Positions 16,498 through 26,522 of a stretch of 64,000 bases of DNA are shown in pieces; the first letter of the stretch is position 1; each line of letters begins with the position of its first letter. The notes beneath the pieces are model-generated. The model made no database searches and was not told the DNA's origin. It worked only from the letters and a program-made list of their open reading frames with translations. Origin of the DNA: Cyclobacteriaceae bacterium (GTDB lineage: Bacteria > Bacteroidota > Bacteroidia > Cytophagales > Cyclobacteriaceae); assembly GCA_028278585.1 (NCBI GenBank), contig JANQEC010000067.1:1-64000 (forward strand), given 5' to 3'. The position numbers were made by a program, and so were the translations under genes.

Positions 16498-16959
16498 ATG
16501 GCCTCATATTCTATCAAAGTAAATGGCAAATCACACCAGGTGGATGTCGATGCAGATACTCCCATTTTATGGGTGTTGCGAGATCATTTAAAATTAGTTG
16601 GAACTAAATTCGGATGCGGTATTGCGCAGTGTGGCGCATGCACCATTCATGCGAATGGCAATGCCATACGCTCCTGTCAACTTCCCATTTCGGCTGTAAA
16701 CGATATGGAGCTAACAACAATTGAAGGACTTTCTGAAAATGGGAAGCACCCTGTGCAGGAAGCCTGGCTTGAGCATGATGTACCACAATGTGGCTACTGT
16801 CAGGCAGGTCAGATCATGAATGCTGCTGCCTTTCTAGACAAAAATTCCAATCCTACAGATGATGAAATTGCTACAGCCATGAATGGTAACATTTGTCGAT
16901 GTGGAACTTATGTTAGAATCAATAAGGCGATCAAAACCGCCGCTGAAAAAATGTCCTGA
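16498..16959 (+). CDS. Molybdenum hydroxylase small subunit, 2x[2Fe-2S] (IorA/CoxS-like)
   Basis: Using ATG 16498 ([15 protein letters not shown]) the protein has 153 residues, the family norm; the track start is a GTG 8 codons earlier. It shows the plant-type ferredoxin cluster [14 protein letters not shown] and the second cluster [10 protein letters not shown]...[12 protein letters not shown]. It passes electrons from the molybdenum site to an acceptor. The large subunit starts 22 bases downstream. No FAD subunit is present, as in isoquinoline 1-oxidoreductase. Confidence 0.93.
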   Translation: MASYSIKVNGKSHQVDVDADTPILWVLRDHLKLVGTKFGCGIAQCGACTIHANGNAIRSCQLPISAVNDMELTTIEGLSENGKHPVQEAWLEHDVPQCGYCQAGQIMNAAAFLDKNSNPTDDEIATAMNGNICRCGTYVRINKAIKTAAEKMS

Positions 16960-16981
16960 TCCATCCTAAACGACTATTCTT

Positions 16982-19177
16982 ATGACGCTCATAACAACCC
17001 AAATAAATAGACGATCTTTCTTAAAAGTATCCACAGCAGCAGGTGGTGGTATGATGCTCGGCTTTAGCTGGCTAGCCTCTTGCAGTGCTCCCGGAGAAAC
17101 AGTCAAAGCACCACCAAAAGAGTGGTTCGACATCAACGCTTACATTAAAATAGGTGACAATGGCACAATCACCTTGTACAGTCCTAACCCTGAAATTGGA
17201 CAGAATGTAAAAACTTCAATGCCAGTGATTGTGGCTGAAGAACTTGATGTTGATTGGAAGGATGTGGTAGTTGAACAAGCGGATCTCAACCTAATTAAGT
17301 ACAGCCGTCAATTAGCTGGTGGAAGCCAGTCGATCAGGCAGGGATGGCAAGGCTTGAGAATGGCTGGAGCTACCGGCCGTCGCATGTTGATGGAAGCTGC
17401 AGCAAAACAATGGAATGTGCCTGTGGGTGAATTAACCACCGACAAAGGTGTCGTTTATCACAAGTCGAGCAATCAATCTGCAAACTATGGAGAATTGGCT
17501 GCTGCAGCCGCTTTGATTGAGGTTCCAGCTGAGGTAGAGTTGAAAGATCCAAAAGATTTCAAACTGATTGGCGGAAATATCAAGAATGTTGATGCCAAGA
17601 AAATAGTTAAGGGTGAGCCCTTGTTTGGTCTGGACGTAGATGAGGAAGGAATGCTGGTGGCCATGATAATTCACCCTCCAGCTTTCGGAATGAAACTGGA
17701 GAATTGGGATGCCAGTAATGCGAAAGCAATGCCAGGAATCAGGGATGTCTTTACCATTAATACCGAACCATCAGAAAAACAGTGGTCGGACACAAATGCA
17801 TTCACCGAACTGATAGCTGTGGTCGGGGAATCTACCTGGCAGGTGATGAAAGCAAAAAAAGCCGTTGATGTTCAATGGGTTAGTGATAGTCCGGCAGAGA
17901 ACAGTGATGATCATGAGCAAAAATTGCTTGAAGCCATTGATAAGAAAGGGGATGTCAGAAGAACGGATGGAAATCCTGAAAGAGCGATTGCGAATAGTGA
18001 ACGAGTAATAGAAGGCGTTTACAGTGCTCCATTCATGGCTCACAACACCATGGAGCCCATGAATTTCTATGCCAATGTTACCGATACAAAAGCTGTACTC
18101 AATGGCCCTATTCAAACACCGGAGTATTTAGAAAAGTCAGTTGCTGATGTTTTAGGAATGTCATTGGATCAGGTTGATATCCAGATGACACGAATGGGTG
18201 GTGGATTTGGCAGGAGGTTATACGGACACTTTGGAATTGAAGCGGCTGCAATCTCTCAAAAAGCAAAAGCACCGATCAAGCTTGTCTATACACGGGAGGA
18301 TGACATGACCCAAGGCACCTATCGTCCAATGTACCGAGTTAGGTACCGGGCGTCTTTAGACAAAAACAATAAGTTAACCGGATGGTATGCAAAGGGTACA
18401 GGAATACCGGGCAGTCCATTGTTCCATAACAGATTCCCGGCCGGGGCAATTGAAAATTATGGTTCTGAGAATGTGAGTGTTCCTACGAATATATCGACTG
18501 GAGCATGGCGTGCACCACGCTCTCATTTCACGGCAGGCGCAGAAAACTCCTTCCTTGACGAGATCGCTGAAGCAGCTGGAAAAGATCCAATTGATTTTCG
18601 TTTGGAACTTTTTGATCGAGCCATCAATAGTCCAATTGGGGAAAACAATGATTATGATGCGGAACGATACGCCGGGGTTTTAAAATTAGTTAGAGAAAAA
18701 TCTGGCTGGGACAATGAAATCCCTGGAATTTACCGAGGGGTTTCCGTTTATTATTGCCATAATTCATATGTCGCAGAAGTGGTTGATCTTGAGAAGAATA
18801 GCAACGACGAATTGAAGATCAAAAAAGTTTGGTGTGCGGTTGATTGTGGTATCGTTGTGAATAAAGAAGGTGCCCTCAACCAAATCGAAGGTGGTATCAT
18901 TGATGGAATTGGATCGGCAATGTATAGCAGTCTCAATTTTGAGAATGGTCGTCCAATACAGGAAAATTTCAACTCCTATCGACTGATCAGACATACAGAA
19001 GCTCCTCCGGAGATTGAAACATTCTTCGTTGAAAATGGAATAGCTCCAACTGGATTAGGAGAGCCCACTTTACCTCCAGTTTCCGGAGCGTTAGCAAATG
19101 CCATGTACAAAGCGACAGGTCAGCGCTATTATCATCAGCCATTTGCCATCGCTGAGCAGACAGTCGAGTTGGGGTAA
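16982..19177 (+). CDS. Molybdenum hydroxylase large subunit, Tat-exported (IorB-like)
   Basis: The 731-residue protein begins with a twin-arginine signal, NRRSFLKVSTAAGGGMMLGF, so the complex is probably exported folded, with the small subunit hitch-hiking. Moco-binding features are MTRMGGGFGRRLYGHFGIEAA, GAWRAPRSHFTAGAENSF and PTGLGEPTLPPVSGALANAM with the catalytic Glu. This is the isoquinoline-oxidoreductase/aldehyde-dehydrogenase branch of the xanthine oxidase family. Substrate cannot be read from sequence: aldehyde or N-heterocycle are both plausible. Confidence 0.93.
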   Translation: MTLITTQINRRSFLKVSTAAGGGMMLGFSWLASCSAPGETVKAPPKEWFDINAYIKIGDNGTITLYSPNPEIGQNVKTSMPVIVAEELDVDWKDVVVEQADLNLIKYSRQLAGGSQSIRQGWQGLRMAGATGRRMLMEAAAKQWNVPVGELTTDKGVVYHKSSNQSANYGELAAAAALIEVPAEVELKDPKDFKLIGGNIKNVDAKKIVKGEPLFGLDVDEEGMLVAMIIHPPAFGMKLENWDASNAKAMPGIRDVFTINTEPSEKQWSDTNAFTELIAVVGESTWQVMKAKKAVDVQWVSDSPAENSDDHEQKLLEAIDKKGDVRRTDGNPERAIANSERVIEGVYSAPFMAHNTMEPMNFYANVTDTKAVLNGPIQTPEYLEKSVADVLGMSLDQVDIQMTRMGGGFGRRLYGHFGIEAAAISQKAKAPIKLVYTREDDMTQGTYRPMYRVRYRASLDKNNKLTGWYAKGTGIPGSPLFHNRFPAGAIENYGSENVSVPTNISTGAWRAPRSHFTAGAENSFLDEIAEAAGKDPIDFRLELFDRAINSPIGENNDYDAERYAGVLKLVREKSGWDNEIPGIYRGVSVYYCHNSYVAEVVDLEKNSNDELKIKKVWCAVDCGIVVNKEGALNQIEGGIIDGIGSAMYSSLNFENGRPIQENFNSYRLIRHTEAPPEIETFFVENGIAPTGLGEPTLPPVSGALANAMYKATGQRYYHQPFAIAEQTVELG

Positions 19178-19179
19178 TA

Positions 19180-20544
19180 TTGTACTTTGTGCGTAGTGCG
19201 AGGAGAAGCGGGTTCAAAATCACATGGATTTTAACCATTTTTCTGGTTTCAATCCTTTGGACGGACGGATCTAGCCAGGTAATTACAACGTCTTCCGACA
19301 GCTACTTCTGTCCTCCCTGTGGATGCACTGCAGATCATCTGGTCTTCACTTCACCCGGTCAATGCACGCACTGTTCCATGCAGCTGATAAAGGTAGAGTC
19401 CGGATATAGAGGTGAGGCACAGGCGTCACTCGCACGGGTTTTCCAGAATGGGAAGGTATACTCCAAAATGTATGTTCGGATTATCTATCCTCTTATCATC
19501 TTTGAGCTGATCTTTGCTCTACTGCTATTTACTCAAGTGGGAAAAAGTCAGCGATTCATTTTTTTTTCCATATTCATTTTCTCCATTTCCCTCTACATGT
19601 TGAAGTTCCAACTATACGGTACGGTATACGCTTTGACATCGTCAAGAATTGCACTCTTTATTCCGATCTCATTTCTGCTCCTGGTTTGGCCTTCGCTCTA
19701 TTTTTTCCTGAGACAAAGCGTTGAAAAAAAAGCGATTCCCATCCAGGAACTTATGGTTCATTTTGCTCCGGGAGCTTTGTTTTGGGTTTTTCAGATAGCC
19801 TCGTTTCTGATGTACCCATTGAGTGAGAAGCTCATTTACAACTCTTTTGACTCGGTTCTGGTCCCGATTGAGCAGGTCCTCTTTGTACTTGGTGGATGCT
19901 ATTATGGCTGGAAAATTTTAAAAATTCGCGAGGTTGTCATGCAGAAAAATTCCAATGCATCCTTACGTCTGAGATATGGCATTTTCACCGCATTCGTTTT
20001 TGCCGTTACAATGCTTCTAAGCTTGATGCTTTTTACCAATTTCTTTCTCTACCAGGGACAGGTCACCACACTCGATTATCACCTTCTTTGGTTGATGTTT
20101 ACCTTATTCGTACCCTGGTTTTGTTACGAAGCCTGGAGAAACAGGGACGCTTTCATGTTGATTACAGGTCAAGTCTACAGATTATCCGATCAAAAAGTCG
20201 GTGCATTGAAAGACAAGTTCGATCAAATTCTCAGGGACGGGAGAACAATTAAAGACCCCACACTGGGCCTTGCGAATATTGCAGAGCTATTAGAAGTTAG
20301 TCCAAGGGAAATAACGGAATTGATACGAAGGGCTTATCAATCTAATTTCTATGAGGTAGTCAATTCTAGTCGGGTGGAAATGGTCAAGACTAAACTCTTG
20401 CAATCGGATTTTGACCACCTGACCAATGAGGCCATTGGGCAACTGTGCGGTTTTAGATCAAAAACCACTTTTATCAAAGCATTTAGGACAGTTACGGGGC
20501 TGACCCCTGGTCAGTATAAGGAAAATCATAAAGCATCTGCCTGA
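19180..20544 (+). CDS. Membrane-bound AraC-family regulator with N-terminal Cys-rich domain
   Basis: Only TTG (19180) or GTG (19189) starts are available, 2-11 bases after the hydroxylase stop. After a hydrophobic segment (about 13-27) comes a Cys cluster, C44-x2-C47-x-C49 and CTHCSMQL (C62, C65), reminiscent of heavy-metal-binding domains (CPMHP...CPKCGM). About seven membrane helices follow (roughly 99-320). The C-terminal 110 residues are an AraC helix-turn-helix, ending CGFRSKTTFIKAFRTVTGLTPGQYK. It probably senses a periplasmic signal, possibly metal or redox, and controls the upstream hydroxylase genes. Confidence 0.78.
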   Translation: MYFVRSARRSGFKITWILTIFLVSILWTDGSSQVITTSSDSYFCPPCGCTADHLVFTSPGQCTHCSMQLIKVESGYRGEAQASLARVFQNGKVYSKMYVRIIYPLIIFELIFALLLFTQVGKSQRFIFFSIFIFSISLYMLKFQLYGTVYALTSSRIALFIPISFLLLVWPSLYFFLRQSVEKKAIPIQELMVHFAPGALFWVFQIASFLMYPLSEKLIYNSFDSVLVPIEQVLFVLGGCYYGWKILKIREVVMQKNSNASLRLRYGIFTAFVFAVTMLLSLMLFTNFFLYQGQVTTLDYHLLWLMFTLFVPWFCYEAWRNRDAFMLITGQVYRLSDQKVGALKDKFDQILRDGRTIKDPTLGLANIAELLEVSPREITELIRRAYQSNFYEVVNSSRVEMVKTKLLQSDFDHLTNEAIGQLCGFRSKTTFIKAFRTVTGLTPGQYKENHKASA

Positions 20545-20657
20545 TTTTGATTGTAATCATCTCATTCCTATCTGGACCATTTGCCAGCAACTGAACTTAC
20601 GCAGGTCCAACAAATCATTCTTAAGTAGATACACAACGTTTGGTTTGTGAAAAAGAC

Positions 20658-21920
20658 ATGCGGGCAACTTTCATATTTCTTTTGAGCAATCTGTTGATCA
20701 CCTGTGCACAGGCACAATGTGACACCACACTTCCCAATTCGAGAGACGGTTCATTCTCACCGGATGGGAATCAAATCGTGTTTTCATCTTCAAGAAATGG
20801 TAATCAAGACATCTATATAATGAATAGTAACGGAACGGACCAAAAATGGCTGGCCGGAACAAAAAATGCGGACTATTATCCAACTTTTACTCCAGACGGA
20901 AAATACATTGTCTTTGACTCCTATGGTGATGGAACAGCTTCTATCATTATCATGAAGGCAGATGGGACGGATCTAAGGCAACTAACTGATCCAAATAAGT
21001 TTAATACCGACCCAAGAGTCTCGCCTGATCAAAGCAAGATTCTCTTTTATGGGAAAGAGGAAGGCTCTGATCACATTTTTGTCATGGATCTTGATGGACA
21101 AAACGTGAGAAGATTAACGCATACCAAAGGCAATGAACGTACACCTGTTTGGTCGCCTGATGGAAAAAAAATCGTGTTCATTTCCGGAAGAGACGGCAAC
21201 CGTGAGGTCTATACCATGCTTGCTGACGGTTCAAACCAGGTGAAAATCACTGATAATGCCGGTCCGGATCTTGTAGCAAGTTGGTCACCTGATGGACGGA
21301 AAATCTTGTTTTATGGAAAGAATCAGCCTCGATCTGTGAATCCTCTCGAAGAAACCGAAATCCTGACGATCAACCCGGACGGTACGGAGCGGGAAAACCT
21401 GACTAAGGACAACTTTCCGGATCAAGGCCCTACCTTTTCTCCTGATGGACAAAAAATTCTGTACACTTCCTGTCGGGGCAATCGCGAGCTGTTCATGATG
21501 AACAAAGATGGAAGTAGCAAGCGTCAATTGACGTTCTCGCTCGACAAGGATTCCAAAGAAGTAGCTGCAATTCAAAAGGTTGTCTTCAAGTCCTACATCC
21601 ACCCCATTTACTACGACGCAAGCCTTGAGCATCTCAAAGAAGGAATCCACGAAGAATTCAATATGTATGTGTTACATCATAACAGGCTCTCAAAAAGATC
21701 AAGAGACCAGTGGATAGAAAAACTAAGAAACGTGAGAAAATCTAACCGCTCATCCAGCAACTATACCTATACATTCGATCAAGTAGATTTTGAAGGTCAA
21801 ACAGCCTTCGTCAAACTGATCATATTCCAAAAAGGAGAAAAGAAATTCATTGATTACCTGTGCCTATACAAATTCAATCAGGACTGGAAGGTCATGACCA
21901 AATTGTTCACGATGAAGTAG
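20658..21920 (+). CDS. Exported TolB-like beta-propeller protein with NTF2-like C-terminal domain
   Basis: From ATG 20658 (MRATFIFLLSNLLITCAQAQ, a signal peptide) the protein has 420 residues; the track start is a TTG 6 codons earlier. About seven PD40/WD40-like repeats carry the TolB motif, for example FSPDGNQIVFSSSRNGNQDIYIMNSNG and WSPDGKKIVFISGRDGNREVYTM. The last 120 residues (KVVFKSYIHPIYYDASLEHLKEGIHEEF...YLCLYKFNQDWKVMTKLF) match a lumazine-binding/SnoaL-like fold. Probably a periplasmic binding protein; TolB proper is unlikely because no Tol genes are adjacent. Confidence 0.8.
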   Translation: MRATFIFLLSNLLITCAQAQCDTTLPNSRDGSFSPDGNQIVFSSSRNGNQDIYIMNSNGTDQKWLAGTKNADYYPTFTPDGKYIVFDSYGDGTASIIIMKADGTDLRQLTDPNKFNTDPRVSPDQSKILFYGKEEGSDHIFVMDLDGQNVRRLTHTKGNERTPVWSPDGKKIVFISGRDGNREVYTMLADGSNQVKITDNAGPDLVASWSPDGRKILFYGKNQPRSVNPLEETEILTINPDGTERENLTKDNFPDQGPTFSPDGQKILYTSCRGNRELFMMNKDGSSKRQLTFSLDKDSKEVAAIQKVVFKSYIHPIYYDASLEHLKEGIHEEFNMYVLHHNRLSKRSRDQWIEKLRNVRKSNRSSSNYTYTFDQVDFEGQTAFVKLIIFQKGEKKFIDYLCLYKFNQDWKVMTKLFTMK

Positions 21921-21943
21921 AAAAAAACTATCTTAACAAGGCC

Positions 21944-23293
21944 ATGAAATCACCCAAGTGCTTGGTAATTCAACTTTTCTTTCTGCTAGTTGCAGTGATG
22001 AGTTTTGCTCAGGTGAATGAACTTGAATCGAGGATGGACACCTATCTTGAGCCACTTCTCAAGAGTAACAATTTTAGCGGTTTCATTCTTATCGCTGAAA
22101 AAGGAGAAATTATAGTTAGTAAAGGGTACGGCTATTCTGATATTGAACTCAAAAAGGAGAATTCAGCCAATACCAAATTTCAGATAGCATCACTTTCAAA
22201 AACATTTACTGCAACAGCTGTTTTACTCCTGTTGGAAAGGGGGGAACTGAAACTCAGTGATCCGATTGTAACCTATGTTCCCGAGTTGGAGAACTACAAG
22301 GATGTGACTATTCACCATCTGCTCAATCATACTTCAGGCATTCCTGATATTAACCGACAGGAAATTTATAAGAAGATTCACCGCTCACCCCAAACGACGA
22401 CCAGCCTGATCGACATAATAAAAGAATTCGAACCAAGTTTCAAGCCAGGTGAAAAAGCATATGCCTACAGTAACTCGAATTACAACATTCTGGCACGAAT
22501 CATCGAGATCTCATCAAATACAGATTATGGTGACTTCCTGCAACGGAACTTTTTCGAAAAATTGGAAATGATCAATTCTGGTCATCGGGGAGAAATGGAC
22601 CAAGCAATCAAAAATCTTGCAAAGGGATATGTACCTTCGGGAGGATATACTTCGGTAGAAAATGCACCATATCTCGACTGGTCGGTAAAGACGGGAAATG
22701 GGTCGCTCTACTCGACATCAGAAGATCTTCTAAGATGGGTGAAAGCCCTTATGTCAGGTCAGGTTTTAAGTCCTACAACATTGCAATTAATGAAAGACAA
22801 TAGGTATGGGTGGTTCGTAGGAGAAAAATTGGACGAGGAGGTCATTTATATGAACGGAAGTAGTCCTGGATATAATGGATACTTTGGCTATTTCCCAAGC
22901 CTGGAGTTAACTATAGTTGTTCTTGGGAACCATGACATAGCACTTTCCACTACAATAGGCAATGGACTTTTCTTCATTCTGAATGATCAGAATCCAGATC
23001 CCTTTCCCTCACTGGAACCTTATCCGGTCAGTAAAAAATTCATAAGTAGCATTGAGGGTGAGTATAAATTCCCATATTATACAATTGAGATTATCAGAGG
23101 AAAGAAACAAATCTCTTACAGAGGTGGATATCCCTACTATGATGTCTCGATGATACCAATAGAAAAGAACAAACTATTCAATCGCTTTTTCTGGACCTTC
23201 CTAATACTAGAACGAGATGAAGACGAGAAGGTCATATCCATACATTGGGAAGGTAATCCCAATCAAAAGGGAACAAGAGTGACGAAAGATTAA
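21944..23293 (+). CDS. Serine beta-lactamase/DD-peptidase-like hydrolase, exported
   Basis: The best start is ATG 21944 (MKSPKCLVIQLFFLLVAVMSFAQ, signal peptide), 23 bases after the previous stop, giving 450 residues; the longer track ORF overlaps that gene. The catalytic motifs of the class C/esterase group are SLSK (nucleophile Ser and Lys) and YSNSNYN (general base Tyr). Such proteins act as peptidases or esterases in the periplasm; true beta-lactam resistance is not implied. It is probably co-transcribed with the beta-propeller gene. Confidence 0.85.
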   Translation: MKSPKCLVIQLFFLLVAVMSFAQVNELESRMDTYLEPLLKSNNFSGFILIAEKGEIIVSKGYGYSDIELKKENSANTKFQIASLSKTFTATAVLLLLERGELKLSDPIVTYVPELENYKDVTIHHLLNHTSGIPDINRQEIYKKIHRSPQTTTSLIDIIKEFEPSFKPGEKAYAYSNSNYNILARIIEISSNTDYGDFLQRNFFEKLEMINSGHRGEMDQAIKNLAKGYVPSGGYTSVENAPYLDWSVKTGNGSLYSTSEDLLRWVKALMSGQVLSPTTLQLMKDNRYGWFVGEKLDEEVIYMNGSSPGYNGYFGYFPSLELTIVVLGNHDIALSTTIGNGLFFILNDQNPDPFPSLEPYPVSKKFISSIEGEYKFPYYTIEIIRGKKQISYRGGYPYYDVSMIPIEKNKLFNRFFWTFLILERDEDEKVISIHWEGNPNQKGTRVTKD

Positions 23294-23297
23294 TCCC

Positions 23298-25247
23298 CTA
23301 AATCAGAGTCACATCGGCAATCACCTCCAGCAAGGCTGGTCCATCATGATCAAAGACTTTTTTCATTGCGGCATCCAGGTCTTCTTTCTTCTCGACCTTT
23401 ATTCCAAGGGCGCCACAACCAGTCGCATATTCGGCGAATTGCGGATTGTGTAAATCGGTAGCCCAGACATCAAATTCTCCTGCCCGCTGTTCTTTGGAAA
23501 TTTTACCCAGTTCTGAGTTATTTAGAAGAATCAATTTTATCGGCATGTTGTATTTAACTGCAGTAGTGACTTCCGCCAGGTATTGGCAAAATCCACCATC
23601 ACCAGCGACCGCCATCACTGGTCGAGAATCGCCAACCGCTGCCCAGGCGCCCATTGCTGCCGGAAACGCAAAACCGATTGATCCAAGGTACCCGGACATC
23701 AAGAACGTATGCTCCTTGCTTTCGAAATATCGCCCTAACGAGTACGCATTGTTCCCAACATCCACACAAATAACAGCATTTTCAGGAGACAATCGATTTA
23801 GCGCATCGAAAATAGCAATTGAACTTACTCCCTTCCCGTGATCATCTTGCATCCGTCGCTCTTTTTCTGACTTCCATATTTTCCATCGTTCGGCTACCTC
23901 AGGACGTTGATCTACAGTATTCAGCTCTCCTCCAATTTCGTTTGTCAACCTTTCCACCGTTACTGAGATCTCTCCCCAGACCGGACAATCAACTGTATGA
24001 AACTTGCTTAGGGCTAAGCGATCAAAATCCACCTGAATCGTGGGTTTGTGATCTGTGATTCCCGTATGGTTCGAAAAAGAAGCTCCGAAGACACACAACA
24101 GATCACACTCATTCATGAACCAGGACGCGATTGGCGTACCACTTCGACCAAGCACACCGCATCCAAGCGGGTGATTATCCGGTATTTGACCTTTCCCCTT
24201 AAATGTGGTTAAAACCGGAGCGTTAATGCTTTCAGCAAAAGCGATAACAGCTTCCATATCAAACCTGGCTCCATGTCCAACAATAATCACAGGTCGTTTT
24301 GCGGTCTTGAACATTTCAATTGCCTTTTGAACACTTTCCTCCGGAGGATTGATTTTGTCACTTGTCATCCATCCTTCTGGATTTGTAGGCTTTTCATTTT
24401 CAGAAGCCACCACTTCTTGCACCTCATCAGGAAAAGTCAAATGGGATACGTCACGATTGATTATTGCATGTTTAACAGCCGTCCCCATCAAATGTACATG
24501 CTTGCTGTTGGCCTGAACTGAATGGTTGAATTCCGCCACTGCTCCAAAAGCTTTGACCAAGTCTACTTCCTGGAAATTCCCTGTTCCGATGACTTGAGTG
24601 GCAACTTGTCCCGTCAAAGCCAAAATCGGCGCCCGATCCACTTTGGCATCCCAAAGCCCGGTAAACATGTTGGTAGAGCCAGGGCCTGCAATGGCAAAGC
24701 ATGCCGCCGGCTTGCTTGTAAGTTTCCCATACGCCGAAGCTGCAAATGCTCCCGCTCCTTCATGTCGAATGCCATAGAAATCCAATTTCCCTTTTTCCGC
24801 TTGTCGGCGCAGGGCATCGGCAAAGCCCAGGTTGGAGTGACCAACCATTCCAAAGACTTTCGTTACACCCCAGTTGATCATAGTTTCGGCCATCACATCT
24901 GATATCGTGGTTTGATGCTTCTCTTCCTCTTCAATGCCGACATATACCGCATTGTCTTCAACTTTTGTGAGATAGGTCTCTACTCCACCGTCATCATAAC
25001 CTGGAGCAAGACCTGTGCAAGGATGATAATCCCAACCATGCCATGGACATCTGAGCAATCCGTTCTCAATACTTCCTTCCCCTAATGGTCCGCCCTGGTG
25101 AGGGCATTTATTATCCAATGCACAGATTTTTCCTTCGAAGTGAGTAAGACATATTCCCTGGTGCTCAGCCGTCACAGTCATGACCCTGCCTTCCGGAAGT
25201 TCCTCTACATTGTCCAGTACTTTATGCCATTTCATTTTGGTAGCCAT
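23298..25247 (-). CDS. Rieske-ThDP fusion enzyme (pyruvate oxidase/acetolactate synthase-like)
   Basis: Residues 1-105 form a Rieske domain (C48-x-H50 in KCPHQGG, C67-x2-H70 in RCPWHGW). Residues 113-649 are a complete thiamine-diphosphate enzyme: RHEGAGAFAASAYGKLTSKPA with the cofactor-activating Glu, and GDGGFCQYLAE...LLNNSELGK at about 539-570 for Mg-ThDP binding. The ThDP part resembles pyruvate oxidases and acetolactate synthases. The Rieske centre could take electrons from substrate oxidation directly. Substrate is unknown. Third gene of a tight operon, 12 bases after the antiporter gene. Confidence 0.82.
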   Translation of the reverse strand: MATKMKWHKVLDNVEELPEGRVMTVTAEHQGICLTHFEGKICALDNKCPHQGGPLGEGSIENGLLRCPWHGWDYHPCTGLAPGYDDGGVETYLTKVEDNAVYVGIEEEEKHQTTISDVMAETMINWGVTKVFGMVGHSNLGFADALRRQAEKGKLDFYGIRHEGAGAFAASAYGKLTSKPAACFAIAGPGSTNMFTGLWDAKVDRAPILALTGQVATQVIGTGNFQEVDLVKAFGAVAEFNHSVQANSKHVHLMGTAVKHAIINRDVSHLTFPDEVQEVVASENEKPTNPEGWMTSDKINPPEESVQKAIEMFKTAKRPVIIVGHGARFDMEAVIAFAESINAPVLTTFKGKGQIPDNHPLGCGVLGRSGTPIASWFMNECDLLCVFGASFSNHTGITDHKPTIQVDFDRLALSKFHTVDCPVWGEISVTVERLTNEIGGELNTVDQRPEVAERWKIWKSEKERRMQDDHGKGVSSIAIFDALNRLSPENAVICVDVGNNAYSLGRYFESKEHTFLMSGYLGSIGFAFPAAMGAWAAVGDSRPVMAVAGDGGFCQYLAEVTTAVKYNMPIKLILLNNSELGKISKEQRAGEFDVWATDLHNPQFAEYATGCGALGIKVEKKEDLDAAMKKVFDHDGPALLEVIADVTLI

Positions 25248-25259
25248 AATTCTTTTGTC

Positions 25260-26519
25260 TTATGATTCATATTTCTTCAGTAGTCCTTTCACCACCCTCT
25301 CCACCGATAATCCTTGCACAAGTATTGAAAAGACCACAACCATGTAGGTTATAAATAAAATTAACTCTCTGTTTTGATCTACAGGTAACGTCAATGCTAA
25401 GGCGATGGAAATTCCACCACGAAGGCCCGCCCATGTGAGTACCACGAGTTCCCTGCTATTTGACCTATGCTGACTCGTCTGGACACTGTTGCCGATCATT
25501 GTTGCCACATACCTGCTAATTAAGACGATCAAAATAGCAGCCACACTAAGTAATGCATATGAGGCTTTGAAGTCTAGTACCAGGATTTCAATCCCGATCA
25601 ATACAAAAAGGATTGCGTTCAGCACTTCATCTATGATCATCCAGAAGGTATTCAGATTTAGTTTTAGTGTTTCAGGAAGGTCTTTTTTCGAAAGTCTGTT
25701 TCCAATCATGATTCCTGCTACCACGATTCCGAGCGCCCCGGAAACACCAATGATTTCTGCGAGTGCATAGCCAGCCATCACAATACCTAGTGTGATATGA
25801 ACTTCGATGATCGGCTCATCTTTTATCACTTTGAGGAACCAGATTCCGATGTAACCCAAAATCAGTCCAAGCAAAACACCACCCCCACCTTCAACCAAGA
25901 AGTCTTTAGCAATGCTAAGCGCACTCACCTCTTCTCCTCCATGTTCTGCACTTCCACCGGTGGCTATTGCAAGCAAAGTCAGAAACACTACGATTCCAAC
26001 TCCATCATTGAAAAGTGACTCCCCGATGATCTTTATTTCCAGTTTCTTCTTCACATTCGCTTTCTGCAAAAGACCCAGAACAGCAACCGGATCGGTTGGT
26101 GATATGAGTGCTCCGAAAACAAGCGCCTGTTTGAAATGCAATCCTGCATCAAAAAACCCTGCCACATAGTAAAACATGGTCCCAACCAGGAACGTGGAAA
26201 TCAGGATACCTACCGTAGCAAAAACAATAACAGGTGCCTTTTCTTCAAGCAGGTTGTCAAGGTTAACATGAATAGCTCCAGCAAAAAGCAGGAAGCCAAG
26301 CAAAAAATCGAAAAGGATGGTTCGAAAATCAATTTCCACTACCACACTACACACCTGATGAAACCAATTAAGATTGATGAGCTGCAAAGCTCCCAAAAGG
26401 CCAGAGACAATAATGGATAAAATCATCACACCAATTGTAGGTGGTAGCCTGAGCACTTTATGGTTGATAAAACTCAATAATGCTGAAACCGCAACGATCA
26501 ACGAAAAAATTGCAAACAT
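25260..26519 (-). CDS. CPA1 family Na+/H+ antiporter
   Basis: The 419-residue hydrophobic protein has about 12 membrane helices and the NhaP/CPA1 signatures ALISPTDPVAVLGLL, the ion-binding GESLFNDGVGIVVFL (with Asn-Asp) and TWAGLRGGISIALAL. It exchanges cytoplasmic cations for protons. It has no long C-terminal regulatory tail. It lies 4 bases after the glutamate-synthase-like gene and 12 bases before the ThDP gene, so all three are almost certainly one transcript. Confidence 0.92.
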   Translation of the reverse strand: MFAIFSLIVAVSALLSFINHKVLRLPPTIGVMILSIIVSGLLGALQLINLNWFHQVCSVVVEIDFRTILFDFLLGFLLFAGAIHVNLDNLLEEKAPVIVFATVGILISTFLVGTMFYYVAGFFDAGLHFKQALVFGALISPTDPVAVLGLLQKANVKKKLEIKIIGESLFNDGVGIVVFLTLLAIATGGSAEHGGEEVSALSIAKDFLVEGGGGVLLGLILGYIGIWFLKVIKDEPIIEVHITLGIVMAGYALAEIIGVSGALGIVVAGIMIGNRLSKKDLPETLKLNLNTFWMIIDEVLNAILFVLIGIEILVLDFKASYALLSVAAILIVLISRYVATMIGNSVQTSQHRSNSRELVVLTWAGLRGGISIALALTLPVDQNRELILFITYMVVVFSILVQGLSVERVVKGLLKKYES

Positions 26520-26522
26520 ATC

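Noticed and set aside
21944-23293. Antibiotic-resistance beta-lactamase
   Set aside because: The motifs are those of the wider serine hydrolase/DD-peptidase group; nothing shows beta-lactam hydrolysis.
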